A stretch of 52,812 bases of DNA from the NCBI GenBank assembly GCA_016872645.1, contig VGZH01000036.1, forward strand, positions 1 through 52,812, in the 5' to 3' direction. Positions within the stretch are counted from its first letter, which is position 1; each line of letters opens with the position of its first letter. The translations under genes were made by a program, and so were the position numbers. Under the pieces are notes generated by a model. That model was given only the letters and a program-made list of their open reading frames with translations. It was not told the origin of the DNA and ran no database searches. This document shows, piece after piece, positions 5,886 through 14,890 of this stretch. The stretch comes from Planctomycetota bacterium. GTDB taxonomy: Bacteria > Planctomycetota > Planctomycetia > Planctomycetales > Planctomycetaceae.

Positions 5886-8339
5886 TCATCTTCGTCTTGT
5901 TCGTCGCGACTCTTTGTCGCTCTTCGTCGGAGTCGGCATTCTTCGCGAAGAGGCTTTGGCGCCTGATTGTTCTCCGCGAGGGCGACGGCCCGGCGCGCGG
6001 TCGAGCACCAACCGAAAATCGAGTTCGCGGCGGTCGACGTTCACGAAGGCGACTTGCACGCGGACTCTGTCGCCCAACCGCAACTGCTTGCCGGTGCGGC
6101 GACCGACCAAACTAACGCTCGCCTGGTCGAAGTCGAAGTAATCTTTCTCGGCCAGCGTGCTGATGTGGACGAAGCCATCAACGGGCATCTCCACACCTTT
6201 GCAGAACATACCGAAGCGTTCGACTCCGGTGATGATCGCGTCGAATTCATCGCCGACTCGCGTGGACATGAACGCCAGCAGCTTAATCTTCGTCAGTTCA
6301 CGCTCCGCCTGAGCCGCTCGACGTTCGGTATCGGAACAATGCGTGCCGAGAATTTCGAGTTCGACCTCGCTCGGCCCGTGCGGCGTCTTGCCGCTGGCGA
6401 ATTCATCGAACAAGCGGTGAATCGTCAGGTCTGGGTAGCGGCGGATCGGACTGGTGAAGTGGCAATACTCGGTGACCGCCAGCGCGTAGTGGCCGATCGG
6501 CACGCCGGAGTACTCTGCCTGCCGCAGACTGCGGAGCAAGGCGTAGTTGACAGCATGCTCGGCCGGAGTGCCGGCGACATCTTTGAGCAGCTTTTGCAAC
6601 GCGGCTTTCGACAGAATCACCGGACTGTCGAATGGAGATGGTCGCGATCTGAGATTTGAAATTTGAGATTTGTGTTTCCCTTTGCGATTTCCTTTCGCTC
6701 GTCGCTGCTCGCGATTGGGTGGCTGCGGTTCGCCGATGTTGAACCCGAGCGTCGCCACAAACTTCGCGAAGGCTTGCAGCTTGACGGAATCCGGCTCGGC
6801 GTGGACTCGCCGCAAAAAGCCGACCTCAAGGTCATTCATTTTTGTCGCCACGGCGATATTTGCGGCGAGCATGAACTCTTCGATGAGCTGATGACTCTCA
6901 TCGTGCTCGACTTCATGAGCACCGATGACTCGGCCCTCTTTGTCGAAGTCGAGTTTGACTTCCGGCAGGTTCAGATCGAGCGAACCTTTTGCAAAACGGC
7001 GTCGCCGCAACATCATCGCCAGCGAGTGCAAGTCGTGAAGGAGTTGAATGACGGCAGCGTCTACTTTGGCGTGCGGGGTGTCAGTCCCGCTTTGGATTTT
7101 TTCTCCGGACGAACCCAAAGTGGGACTGACACCCCGCACTCCAAGGACCAGCGGCATCACTTCTTCGTAGGCAAATCGCTGGGTGACTTTGATCGCCGAT
7201 TTCATGAATTCGGTGTGAACCGGGACGCCATCGGGCGTGAACTCGATGAACGCCGAATTCGTGTACCGCACGCGGCCCTGTTGCAGGCTCGCCAGGCCGT
7301 TCGAAATCACCTCTGGCAGCATCGGCAACACGCGTGTCGGCAGGTAAACGCTGGTGCCACGCTTCCGCGCTTCGCGATCCAGCACACTGCCACGTTTCAC
7401 AAAATGAGCGACGTCGGCAATGTGGACTCCCAGCACCCAGTGGCCCGCTTCGTTCCGTTTCAGCGAGATCGCATCGTCAAAGTCACGAGCGTCGAACGGG
7501 TCGATGGTGATGACCGTTTCGTTCGTCAGATCGAGCCGTCCGCGCAGGTCCGCTTCGTCAAAGAGTTCCGCTTGCCGAGCCGCTTCATGTAGCACTTCGG
7601 GGGGAAACTCGTCGGGCAGATTGAACTCGTGGATGATCGACAGCAAATCGACACCTGGTTCCCCCTTCGCGCCGAGCACTCGCGTGAGCACCGCTTCACC
7701 AGAATGAGCATGCGACGGAAATCGCAGCATCTCGATGACAACTTTGTCGCCGGGAGCGGCTCCTTTCGCGCCGGGATCACCAACGGAGATCGGATCTTCG
7801 AAATTGCGGCCGTCGATCATCACATAGCCCTGGCCGTCGAACTCGTCGTACGTTCCGACGAACGAATTTGTCGCTCGCTGGATGACCTCGACCACTTTGC
7901 CGTAGGCCCGCTCCCCGGCGCGAGGCTGCCCCACCAATTGCACGATGACGTTGTCGCCGACTTGCGCATCCTTCAAATCGCGCGTCGTGATCGAGACCTC
8001 CAGCGGCTTCATCCCCGCCCGATGCCCCGCCGCGTCGGCTGTCGCGATGAACACCGCGCCGCGAACGCCGATTTTCCTGATGACCCCGGAGAGCGATCCT
8101 GGTTTAAGTTTCGACTTTTGCGGCGGAGTGTGATCTGACTCGGGTTGACTCGAAAGCTGCTGATCCTGTTCGAGGCTCTTGACGCCGCGCTGGAAGATCG
8201 TCCGCCAGGCAGTCAGGAACTCCGCGAAGTCGCGTTTGCGAATGTTCAACCGCTTGGCGACTCGCTTCGGATCGAGCTTCTTGGCGTTCGGTCGAGAGTG
8301 GATGTAGTCGGTGATGAGCGTTTGAAAGACGTCGGACAT
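5886..8339 (-). CDS. rnr: Ribonuclease R
   Basis: A 3'-to-5' exoribonuclease that degrades structured RNA; cytoplasmic. The 817-residue protein has an N-terminal helix-turn-helix-like part, two cold-shock (OB) domains (about 80-250), the RNB catalytic domain with DPFDARDFDDAIS at 280-292 holding the metal-binding aspartates, and an S1 domain near the C-terminus (GVERFGMFCKG). The tail is basic. I start it at ATG 8339 (MSDVFQTL), since the 28 codons upstream do not look like protein. Two stretches are foreign to the family: residues 399-425 are encoded by a 79-bp palindrome, and residues 555-565 by another short repeat. Both lie between conserved RNB segments and keep the frame. The gene ends the leftward block that starts with the glycosyltransferase, with a 132-base gap after selB. 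Confidence 0.95.
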   Translation of the reverse strand: MSDVFQTLITDYIHSRPNAKKLDPKRVAKRLNIRKRDFAEFLTAWRTIFQRGVKSLEQDQQLSSQPESDHTPPQKSKLKPGSLSGVIRKIGVRGAVFIATADAAGHRAGMKPLEVSITTRDLKDAQVGDNVIVQLVGQPRAGERAYGKVVEVIQRATNSFVGTYDEFDGQGYVMIDGRNFEDPISVGDPGAKGAAPGDKVVIEMLRFPSHAHSGEAVLTRVLGAKGEPGVDLLSIIHEFNLPDEFPPEVLHEAARQAELFDEADLRGRLDLTNETVITIDPFDARDFDDAISLKRNEAGHWVLGVHIADVAHFVKRGSVLDREARKRGTSVYLPTRVLPMLPEVISNGLASLQQGRVRYTNSAFIEFTPDGVPVHTEFMKSAIKVTQRFAYEEVMPLVLGVRGVSPTLGSSGEKIQSGTDTPHAKVDAAVIQLLHDLHSLAMMLRRRRFAKGSLDLNLPEVKLDFDKEGRVIGAHEVEHDESHQLIEEFMLAANIAVATKMNDLEVGFLRRVHAEPDSVKLQAFAKFVATLGFNIGEPQPPNREQRRAKGNRKGKHKSQISNLRSRPSPFDSPVILSKAALQKLLKDVAGTPAEHAVNYALLRSLRQAEYSGVPIGHYALAVTEYCHFTSPIRRYPDLTIHRLFDEFASGKTPHGPSEVELEILGTHCSDTERRAAQAERELTKIKLLAFMSTRVGDEFDAIITGVERFGMFCKGVEMPVDGFVHISTLAEKDYFDFDQASVSLVGRRTGKQLRLGDRVRVQVAFVNVDRRELDFRLVLDRAPGRRPRGEQSGAKASSRRMPTPTKSDKESRRTRRR
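6646..6676. repeat. Family D repeat inside rnr
   Basis: TGAGATTTGAAATTTGAG and its flanks form a low-complexity A/T-rich block unlike the GC-rich gene around it. The same core occurs at 12495-12522 inside the glycosyltransferase gene. It encodes residues 555-565 (KSQISNLRSR) of RNase R, in a linker just after a basic stretch. Confidence 0.65.
7066..7144. repeat. Family A palindrome inside rnr
   Basis: Arms 7066-7095 and 7115-7144 are inverted copies, 28 of 30 bases identical, around a 19-base spacer. Each contains GCGGGGTGTCAGTCCC or its complement. A close relative with GTGCTGACACCCCGC lies between gatC and gatA (49448-49524). The palindrome encodes residues 399-425 of RNase R without a frame break. 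Confidence 0.9.
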
Positions 8340-8471
8340 GCGGGCCTCGCGAAATTGGTGACCGAGCGATCTTCGGGACACGCACCCGGAAGAGCAATGA
8401 TCCACGAAGCCACAAACACACATTGTGCTTCCTTGTGGCCTGGCGCCTTGCTGGTTCGACTCACCGTGGTT

Positions 8472-10430
8472 TCAGCCGAAGGGCTGGGCCAGTTTCGGCC
8501 CAGCGACTCGCAAGTCGCCGTTGCGAATCGTCAGGCCATTCGCGTCGAAGAACTCGCACAGCGGAACCGAAAACTTCCGGCTGACGTTCCAAGCATCGCG
8601 GAGCTGAGCCATCGAGGCCGGGCCGTTCTTGTCGAGGAACTCGGCGCAGAGACGTCGGGCACGTTCGATCGCATCGGGTGCGAAGTACAAATCATCGGCG
8701 ACCTTCACGAGCAAGCCGTCTTCGCAACTGACATGCAGCAGCGGTTCGATTTGATCCAGCTTCTGGCTGACGGACGCGGCAAGTTCTTTCGTCGTCGGTG
8801 GAGTCAGCCCGGCGGCGTTGATCTCTTCGAGCAGCCTGGCACGCGTGGCTTGTTGATTCTTCGTGAGCTTCACCTGCGCGTCGGCCGGACCGATGTGCGG
8901 GCCGACTTTGACCAGTTCGCCTTGAACGAACAGATTATTGAAAACCGCGTCCAGCAGCGCGGCATGCGTGATCTCGCGACAGCCCGACAGGAACACTTCG
9001 CGCGGCAGTGCTCGGCGTGGCTGATGTTTCGCCAGAACTTCGCGAATCGTTTTAATCACCGATGCTGATAACGCAGCGAGGCGGTCTTTGTGAACGAGCA
9101 GTCCCCGCTCGGCGCTTCCCAGCCGAATTAATTCGCCGGATGTCCGCAGGTCGTCCAGCAGTTGCCGATACCGATTCGGTGTGATGCCGGACCGGCGTGC
9201 GGCTTCCAGCGGCGAATCGTCGATGTTGTCTTTCTGAGCGATCAGCGCGGACAGTCTCGTCACGTCCCTGGGAGACGACCACTTCGTACCCAGCGACACG
9301 AGATCCTTGATCCGCTTACCGACCGGCAAGCAGGGATCAAGCACTCGACCGCCAGCGATCGTGACACTCGGTGAAATGCGACGCAGGATGAAGCGCTGTC
9401 CGTGTGCGGCGACGATCGGCTCCTTCGTGCGGAGTTCGGCGAAGCTTCGTTCCCCCGGCGGCAGCGGCGTTCCTTTCAGATTGATCCGCGCGAACACCTC
9501 GCGCGTGCCGAGATGCAGATTGAAAACTTGCCGGTCCTTCAACAGCAGCGGCGACGACGAGAGATGTTTCAATTCGACGAGGATTCGCCGTGTTGGCAGC
9601 AGGTAACCCGGCGAGGCGAGTTCCATGCCCCGTTCGACCTCGTCCGTCTTTACGCCGGCGAGATTGATCGCCGTCCGCTGCCGGGCGCTGGCGTCATCTG
9701 CCTGCGAGCCATGATGTTGAACGCCACGCACGCGAACCTCACGCTGCTCAGGCATCAGTTCGAGCGTCTCGCCCGCGCGCGCCGAACCACTCGCGACGGA
9801 ACCAGTGACGACTGTGCCATGCCCCGCGACGCTGAAGACTCGGTCGATCGGCAGCCGGAATAACGGCAGTGCTTCCGGGAAGACAACTTCGTTCGCCCGC
9901 TTGACGAGAGCCGCCCGCAACTCGTCAAGTCCCTCGCCCGTCTGTGAAGATACCGGCACGATTGGACACCCTTCGAGAAATGTCCCGCGAGTCAGATCGG
10001 CGATGTCCGCCGCGACGAGTTCGACGAAGTCTCGATCGACCAGATCAATCTTCGTCAACGCCACCAATCCGGCCGGGATGCCCAGCAATTCCATGATTTC
10101 CAGGTGCTCGCGCGTCTGCGGCATGACGCTGTCATCCGCCGCGATGACCAGCATTGCGAGATTCACGCCGGTTGCTCCCGCAACCATGTTCTTGACGAAC
10201 CGCTCATGCCCCGGCACATCGACGACACCGAATTGAATGCCCCCCTGCTCAAAGTGCGCGAAGCCCAGGTCAATCGAAATCCCGCGCGCCTGCTCCTCCG
10301 GCAACCGATCGGTGTTGATCCCCGTCAACCGCCCAACCAGCCGGGTCTTCCCGTGATCAATGTGTCCGGCGGTGCCGATCAGGATGTGCTTGTTGCCGTC
10401 GATTATTCGTACTCCCACTTCGACACCCAT
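8472..10430 (-). CDS. selB: Selenocysteine-specific elongation factor SelB
   Basis: Delivers selenocysteinyl-tRNA to the ribosome at UGA codons marked by a SECIS hairpin. The 652-residue protein starts with an EF-Tu-like GTPase domain: G1 GHIDHGKT (22-29), G3 DVPGHE, G4 TKID. Beta-barrel domains follow, then a long C-terminal part of winged-helix repeats typical of SelB and absent from EF-Tu. The ATG at 10430 lies inside the end of the upstream sulfatase gene (28-base overlap), which points to translational coupling; a GTG a few codons later is an alternative. No selA, selD or tRNA-Sec is in the window, so they must lie elsewhere if the pathway works. Confidence 0.93.
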   Translation of the reverse strand: MGVEVGVRIIDGNKHILIGTAGHIDHGKTRLVGRLTGINTDRLPEEQARGISIDLGFAHFEQGGIQFGVVDVPGHERFVKNMVAGATGVNLAMLVIAADDSVMPQTREHLEIMELLGIPAGLVALTKIDLVDRDFVELVAADIADLTRGTFLEGCPIVPVSSQTGEGLDELRAALVKRANEVVFPEALPLFRLPIDRVFSVAGHGTVVTGSVASGSARAGETLELMPEQREVRVRGVQHHGSQADDASARQRTAINLAGVKTDEVERGMELASPGYLLPTRRILVELKHLSSSPLLLKDRQVFNLHLGTREVFARINLKGTPLPPGERSFAELRTKEPIVAAHGQRFILRRISPSVTIAGGRVLDPCLPVGKRIKDLVSLGTKWSSPRDVTRLSALIAQKDNIDDSPLEAARRSGITPNRYRQLLDDLRTSGELIRLGSAERGLLVHKDRLAALSASVIKTIREVLAKHQPRRALPREVFLSGCREITHAALLDAVFNNLFVQGELVKVGPHIGPADAQVKLTKNQQATRARLLEEINAAGLTPPTTKELAASVSQKLDQIEPLLHVSCEDGLLVKVADDLYFAPDAIERARRLCAEFLDKNGPASMAQLRDAWNVSRKFSVPLCEFFDANGLTIRNGDLRVAGPKLAQPFG

Positions 10431-11893
10431 GGGTCGCGGGTTTGTTTTTGCCAGGCTTTGAGTTTGTCTTTGAGTTCGCCGATCAACTTGGCGTGCTGTG
10501 GATCGTCGGCAAGATTCTTCAGTTCGTCGGGGTCAGCTGCGAGGTCATAGAACTCAAATTGCGGACGATGAATATAGGCCGAAGTCGATCTCAGCCCGTA
10601 GACCGGCAGCTTGGTCTTCAATGCCATCTGCCATGTCGGCGAGGCGTACAAATCGGAGGCGAACGGGTACGGCAACTCGTGAGCGATGTTGAAGATCAGC
10701 TTGTGGCGACCACTGATGATCGACCGCATCGGGTAGTACATCGTAACCTCGTGAAACGTGTGCGAACCGAAGATTTCCCCGAAGCCATGCTGCGACGCAC
10801 GTTCGTCGCTCAGTGCTTTCAAAAACGAGCGGCCATGAAATGTGACCGGTTGAGTCTTGGCATTCTTGGCCGGTCGAGCTCCTTCGGGACCGCCGCCATT
10901 TGCTCGCGGTACGACGGGCAGAGCGGGCTTCGGAGTGACTCCGCACCAGTCGAGAATCGTCGGCGTGACGTCCACCCACGCGACGAGCGCGTCGGTCGTA
11001 CCGTGACGCTGCTGCGTCGGATCCCGAACGATCAGCGGCAGCCGCGCACCGGGGTCGTACAACGTCGTCTTGGCTCCGGGAAATGGCGGGCCGTTGTCGG
11101 CCAGGAACAGCACCAGTGTGTCGTCGGCATGGCCGGTCTCCTTCAACGCCTGCATCAGCGTGCCGACGCCTTGATCGAGCCGGTTGATCGCTTCGTAGAA
11201 CTCGGCCCATTCCTGCCGTACTTCAAGAGTGTTCGGCAGCCACGAGGGGACGCGCATCTCGTCCGCCTTGAATCGACTGGGCGTCACGCCTGGATAGAAA
11301 TCGTCCGTCGGTGAGTTCGCGAAGCCCTGAGCCGCTCGATGTGGATCGGTGCTGCACCAGTAAAGGAAGAATGGCCGGTCATCTTTCTCAGCGATCCAGG
11401 CTTTCGCGTTCTCGGCCATACGGACGGAATTTCGCGAGCCTTGAATGCCCTCGTTGCGGTACGTCTCGAAGTGGTACGTCGCTTCCGGAGCAAGGTGATA
11501 TTTTCCAATCGAGCACGTCCGATAGCCCGCTTCGTTCATGATCACCGGCAGCGTGCGGACAGAGTCGTACGTGGAGAAATGGCCGTCCGCGTGAGCATGC
11601 CCGTAGTGCCCGGTTGCGTGATTGAACAAACCGGTCATCAGCACCGAACGGCTCGCACTGCAACTGGCGGTCGTGCAGTACGCTCGCGTGAACCGGACTC
11701 CCGCGGCCGCCAGCTTGTCGATGTTGGGAGTCTTCGCCTGCGTGTCGCCGTAGCAGCCAAGCTGCCAACCCAAATCATCGGCAACGATGACGACAACATT
11801 CTTCTTCACTGCTTCGCCTGCATTGGCAGAGTGACCGACCGCCCAAGCCAGAGCAACCAGTGAAACGACTTTCCAAAACAATGTACGACGCAT
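10403..11893 (-). CDS. Secreted sulfatase (heparan N-sulfatase-like)
   Basis: Cleaves a sulfate ester or sulfamate, probably from a polysaccharide, outside the cytoplasm. The 496-residue protein opens with a signal peptide (MRRTLFWKVVSL, cleaved near HSANA). Metal-binding VADD is at 37-40, and the modification motif is C78-S-A-S-R, with Ala where Pro is usual; Cys78 would become formylglycine. LADNGPP carries the later metal ligands. Overall pattern and length recall the SGSH-like family. I chose ATG 11893 because it gives a compact signal peptide; an ATG at 11917 is also in frame. A Pro/Gly-rich stretch in the last third (PRANGGGPEGARP) is unusual. It follows the glycosyltransferase by 56 bases and overlaps selB. 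Confidence 0.9.
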   Translation of the reverse strand: MRRTLFWKVVSLVALAWAVGHSANAGEAVKKNVVVIVADDLGWQLGCYGDTQAKTPNIDKLAAAGVRFTRAYCTTASCSASRSVLMTGLFNHATGHYGHAHADGHFSTYDSVRTLPVIMNEAGYRTCSIGKYHLAPEATYHFETYRNEGIQGSRNSVRMAENAKAWIAEKDDRPFFLYWCSTDPHRAAQGFANSPTDDFYPGVTPSRFKADEMRVPSWLPNTLEVRQEWAEFYEAINRLDQGVGTLMQALKETGHADDTLVLFLADNGPPFPGAKTTLYDPGARLPLIVRDPTQQRHGTTDALVAWVDVTPTILDWCGVTPKPALPVVPRANGGGPEGARPAKNAKTQPVTFHGRSFLKALSDERASQHGFGEIFGSHTFHEVTMYYPMRSIISGRHKLIFNIAHELPYPFASDLYASPTWQMALKTKLPVYGLRSTSAYIHRPQFEFYDLAADPDELKNLADDPQHAKLIGELKDKLKAWQKQTRDPWVSKWEYE

Positions 11894-11949
11894 GGAAACA
11901 CCACATGGTTTGAGCATTTGGAATCAATACGGTCTGGACCGTCGCCAAG

Positions 11950-13005
11950 CTACTGTCCCGCACACACCGCTTCTAGGCAGGCGGTGAGTCGAGGGAGTTG
12001 GGCGTTGACAGAATATCTTTCGGCAACCGTTGTCCGCGCTGCTGCCAGGACGGAGGCGCGGCAATGCGGCTCGGACAGCAGTTGCCGCAGCACGAACAAC
12101 CATTCATCCGGCGTCGTGGCCAGCCAACCGTTTGTTCCATGATGGATGATCTCTGAGTTGACACCGACGGGAGACGCGACCGCGGGAACTCCGGCAGCCA
12201 TGTATTGCAGGATCTTCAAACCACACTTGTAGCGAGTCCACTCGGTGTCCGGCATCGGCATCAGGCCGACGTCGAAGGTTTGCAACTCGGAAACTTCATT
12301 CGTTTCCGACCAAGGGACGAAGCGAGTCGGAATTCCATCTCGCTCGAACTGCAATCGCTTTAACAATCGGCTCGACTCAGCGATCACACGCAGTTCAATT
12401 TGACTCTCACGTGCCAGTTGGCGCAGTGGTTCGCGCAGGACATCGAGGTACTCGACATTCGCTGCCGTGCCCGTCCAGCCGAGGACAAGGGGCGGATTTG
12501 AAACTTGAGATTTGAAATGTGAGCTCGGCGAATATCGCTCTACGTCCACACACGTCGGAATCACGGTCACTCGCGGGGTGACCATTCGCGTGCGAGCCGC
12601 CAGCAGTTCGTTGCCGGCGATGACGTGGTCGCTCAATCCACAGAGCACTTCGAACTTGTGCCGGTGCAACGCAAACAGTCCGTCGTCGATGTCGAGTACC
12701 AACCGGCGAGCGATCTGTCGCAATGCCTGTTCGACGTTAAACGTTGCATCGCTGAAAAGCTCGCGTTCGAGAACGACAACGTCGGGCGACCAGCGTTCCA
12801 ATGCGGCGAGGTCGGCCCAGCGATTCCAGCGTTTGACGACTCCGCTCAATCGAAATCCGAGTAGCGGCCAGGAGGCGTATTTCTCTGGGCGACTCGGCAG
12901 CACCAGACATTCGTGGCCATGCCGTTGCAGGTGTGGCACAAACGGTAAGACCCGAAAGCGGCTGCTGGGGACAAACCGGCCCGAAGTGAGAAAGGCGACT
13001 CGCAT
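11950..13005 (-). CDS. Glycosyltransferase, GT4-like (GT-B fold)
   Basis: Probably transfers a sugar from a nucleotide donor to a glycan or lipid at the inner membrane. The 351-residue protein begins MRVAFLTSGRFVPSSRFR, a typical first strand, with VVLERELF in the first half. The second half has VLGWTGTAAN and the donor-site helix KCGLKILQYMAAGVPAVASPVG, where most members have an EA.A.G.PV motif. The start at 13005 leaves out six weakly supported codons. Residues 162-171 (SHFKSQVSNP), in the linker between the two Rossmann halves, are encoded by a repeat also found in rnr. It is the first gene of the leftward block that contains the sulfatase and selB; substrate unknown. Confidence 0.88.
   Translation of the reverse strand: MRVAFLTSGRFVPSSRFRVLPFVPHLQRHGHECLVLPSRPEKYASWPLLGFRLSGVVKRWNRWADLAALERWSPDVVVLERELFSDATFNVEQALRQIARRLVLDIDDGLFALHRHKFEVLCGLSDHVIAGNELLAARTRMVTPRVTVIPTCVDVERYSPSSHFKSQVSNPPLVLGWTGTAANVEYLDVLREPLRQLARESQIELRVIAESSRLLKRLQFERDGIPTRFVPWSETNEVSELQTFDVGLMPMPDTEWTRYKCGLKILQYMAAGVPAVASPVGVNSEIIHHGTNGWLATTPDEWLFVLRQLLSEPHCRASVLAAARTTVAERYSVNAQLPRLTACLEAVCAGQ
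12495..12522. repeat. Family D repeat inside the glycosyltransferase gene
   Basis: ATTTGAAACTTGAGATTT followed by GAAATGTGAG matches the block at 6646-6676 over TGAGATTTGAAAT-TGAG with one mismatch. It is in frame and codes for a short linker between the two halves of the enzyme. Confidence 0.65.
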
Positions 13006-13549
13006 CGGTCGAAAGACTCCCAAAGCCGGATGAAACGATCGTGCAGTACGTAATACCCGATCAGCGGCAAACCAACTCTTCTGATTGAAGTTAAAAAGAG
13101 TTCATGGAAATCAGGTTTGACTTCAGCAGGCCGCTAATCGTTGTATCGGTTGCGTCAGCCGATTTAGTCGTAAAAGAAACGCAAAATAGGAACACAACCA
13201 TGAGTCTTTAGACTTGGCAAAGGTGTTTGAAGGACATTTATCCTGGAAAGAAACGTTCACGGCGGCGTTCGGTGATTTCTGGGGCGGAATCACTTGCAAA
13301 ACGGATCTTCCCGGGGATTTTGGCCACTTCGACTTTGAGTACCGCAACCGCGATTTCGCTGTCATTGACGAATGGCGAGGACGTCACCATTGGCGTCGAC
13401 AGAATAAGGCTTACCTACGACACTAGCTCGGGCGATGCGTTGGCGTTCGGTGGCGGATCGCAAGATTTCCCTTGGGGCATTTGCCTTAATCGAAATATCG
13501 TCTCACTCCCTTCACCGGCCTTCGTCCGTCATGCTCGGGAGCCACCGTC
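13006..13549. other. Intergenic stretch without a supported gene
   Basis: This 544-base stretch separates the divergent glycosyltransferase and the DUF6134-like gene, so it must hold promoters for both, but no convincing -35/-10 pair stands out. A 120-codon rightward frame (13227-13589) contains protein-like text around TNGEDVTIGVDRIRLTYD, and an 80-codon leftward frame spans 13123-13365. Neither has a ribosome binding site or recognisable family. The stretch may hold the tail of a decayed gene. Confidence 0.4.
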
Positions 13550-14263
13550 ATGTCTGTCTGCGCAAATCGAGAGTACGTCCACATTCTGACGTGTCCCCTC
13601 CTCTGGCTGCTCACCTGTGTTACTCCAAGCTCTTGGGGATTGGCCGACGAACCTCGCTCCGAACCAGCCGTGGTGGAAAAACACTCGCGGGCATTCAAGA
13701 TCTCGATTGACGGCACTGAACGTGGCACGCTGACGATGCTGCTGACGAAGCAAGACGACGGGACAGAAATCATGCGTGGGCAAGCGGAGCTTTCATTTGA
13801 TTTCTTTGTCTACAAGTATCGCTACACATCGTCGGGCAACGAGACCTGGAAATCCGGGAGGCTGCTGCGACTGGCGAACGAAGCGGATTTTAATGGCGAC
13901 AAGTACGTCGTGCGGGCCGCGGCCGTGCAGCAAGACCTGTCGTTTCAGGTCAACGGCAAGGACCACCGGACCGCCGCGGACGTGTGGGTCACCTCGTACT
14001 GGCGTGAACCCGATCCGCAGCGCATCGGCCAAAAGCTGTCGCTGCTGGATGCCGACAAAGGCCGCAAGCTGACCGGTACTCTGCAACGCGTCGGAAAAGA
14101 ACAGCTGGCTCTCGAAAAGAAAATGGTAAACGCGACGCGCTACCAGATCCGCGGAGATGTCGAAGTCGACCTGTGGTACGACGAAGAGCAGCGGCTAATG
14201 CGTCAGCATTCCCTGGAATCCGGACACCGAGCGTTGCTCGAACTGACGAAAATCACTCGCTGA
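13550..14263 (+). CDS. Secreted DUF6134/DUF3108-like protein
   Basis: A 237-residue protein. Residues 12-32 are hydrophobic and end WGLADE, like a signal peptide, so it is probably periplasmic. The body is beta-rich: a strand-turn pattern with FKISIDGTERGTL near the start, FVYKYRYTSSGNETW in the middle and the closing VDLWYDEEQRLMRQHSLE. This layout recalls DUF6134/DUF3108 proteins, secreted beta proteins of unknown role. It stands alone between a non-coding tract and a leftward DUF1501 remnant. No regulation can be read. Coding is very likely; the family label is tentative. Confidence 0.7.
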   Translation: MSVCANREYVHILTCPLLWLLTCVTPSSWGLADEPRSEPAVVEKHSRAFKISIDGTERGTLTMLLTKQDDGTEIMRGQAELSFDFFVYKYRYTSSGNETWKSGRLLRLANEADFNGDKYVVRAAAVQQDLSFQVNGKDHRTAADVWVTSYWREPDPQRIGQKLSLLDADKGRKLTGTLQRVGKEQLALEKKMVNATRYQIRGDVEVDLWYDEEQRLMRQHSLESGHRALLELTKITR

Positions 14264-14269
14264 GTATCT

Positions 14270-14770
14270 TGTCTCGGCCAAGAGTCCTGATCCAACAGCC
14301 CGCACACAGGCGATCCCTCGCAAATTCGGTGTGTGTGCCCGGCTCGATCGCGGAAATCGAGTTCGCGATCGACTCCGAGCGAATGCAGAATCGTTGCAGT
14401 CAAATCAGCGGGCATGACCCCTCGGTCGGCGGCGTCTGCGCGCAAGCGATCTGATGCGTCGAAGGTTGCTCCCGGACGAACTTCGGCACCGGCCAGGACC
14501 AGTGACGCGACTTGCGGACAATTGTCGGGATCGGTGAAAACTCGCCGCGCACATTCGCCGGCAGCTCTGGCTTGGGATCCCACGAATCGTGCTGCGGAAC
14601 TGCTCCCGTTAGAAACAACCGCACGCAGCGTTTGGCTCGAGTGAACAATCCGCGATTCGCGCGCTCGACGGCCATCGCGTGAGCCGCCCCTAAATCCATC
14701 AACCACAATCCGGGCAAACCCAGAGCCCCGCCGGTAAACACCGCGAACAACTCGATTCGTGCATTCTGTC
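14270..14770 (-). pseudogene. DUF1501 gene remnant with its middle deleted
   Basis: The leftward strand holds the N-terminal part of a DUF1501 protein in one frame (FTGGALGLPGLWLMDL, then KRCVRLFLTGAVPQHDSW and PANVRGEFSPI) and, from about 14545 leftward, its C-terminal part in another frame (ASLVLAGAEVRPGATF, then MPADLTATILHSLGVD). Intact relatives need more than 400 residues; this one spans about 165 codons, so roughly 250 central residues are gone and the frame changes at the junction. The start codon is also missing: a TGA lies just ahead of the first recognisable residues. A PSD1 partner is not next to it. Confidence 0.8.
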
Positions 14771-14890
14771 AACCGCAAGTCCAAACACTACCAACCTCGA
14801 CTGCCTGGTCGTACCCACTGGACTTTCGAAAACGGACTGCCGCTGAACCTGTCCGCCGACCAGTCAAGATTCGAATTCGCCGGATCGGGA

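Noticed and set aside
5967-7592. Long rightward frames at 5967-6659 and 6663-7592
   Set aside because: They are shadows of rnr; the leftward frame has all RNB and S1 motifs.
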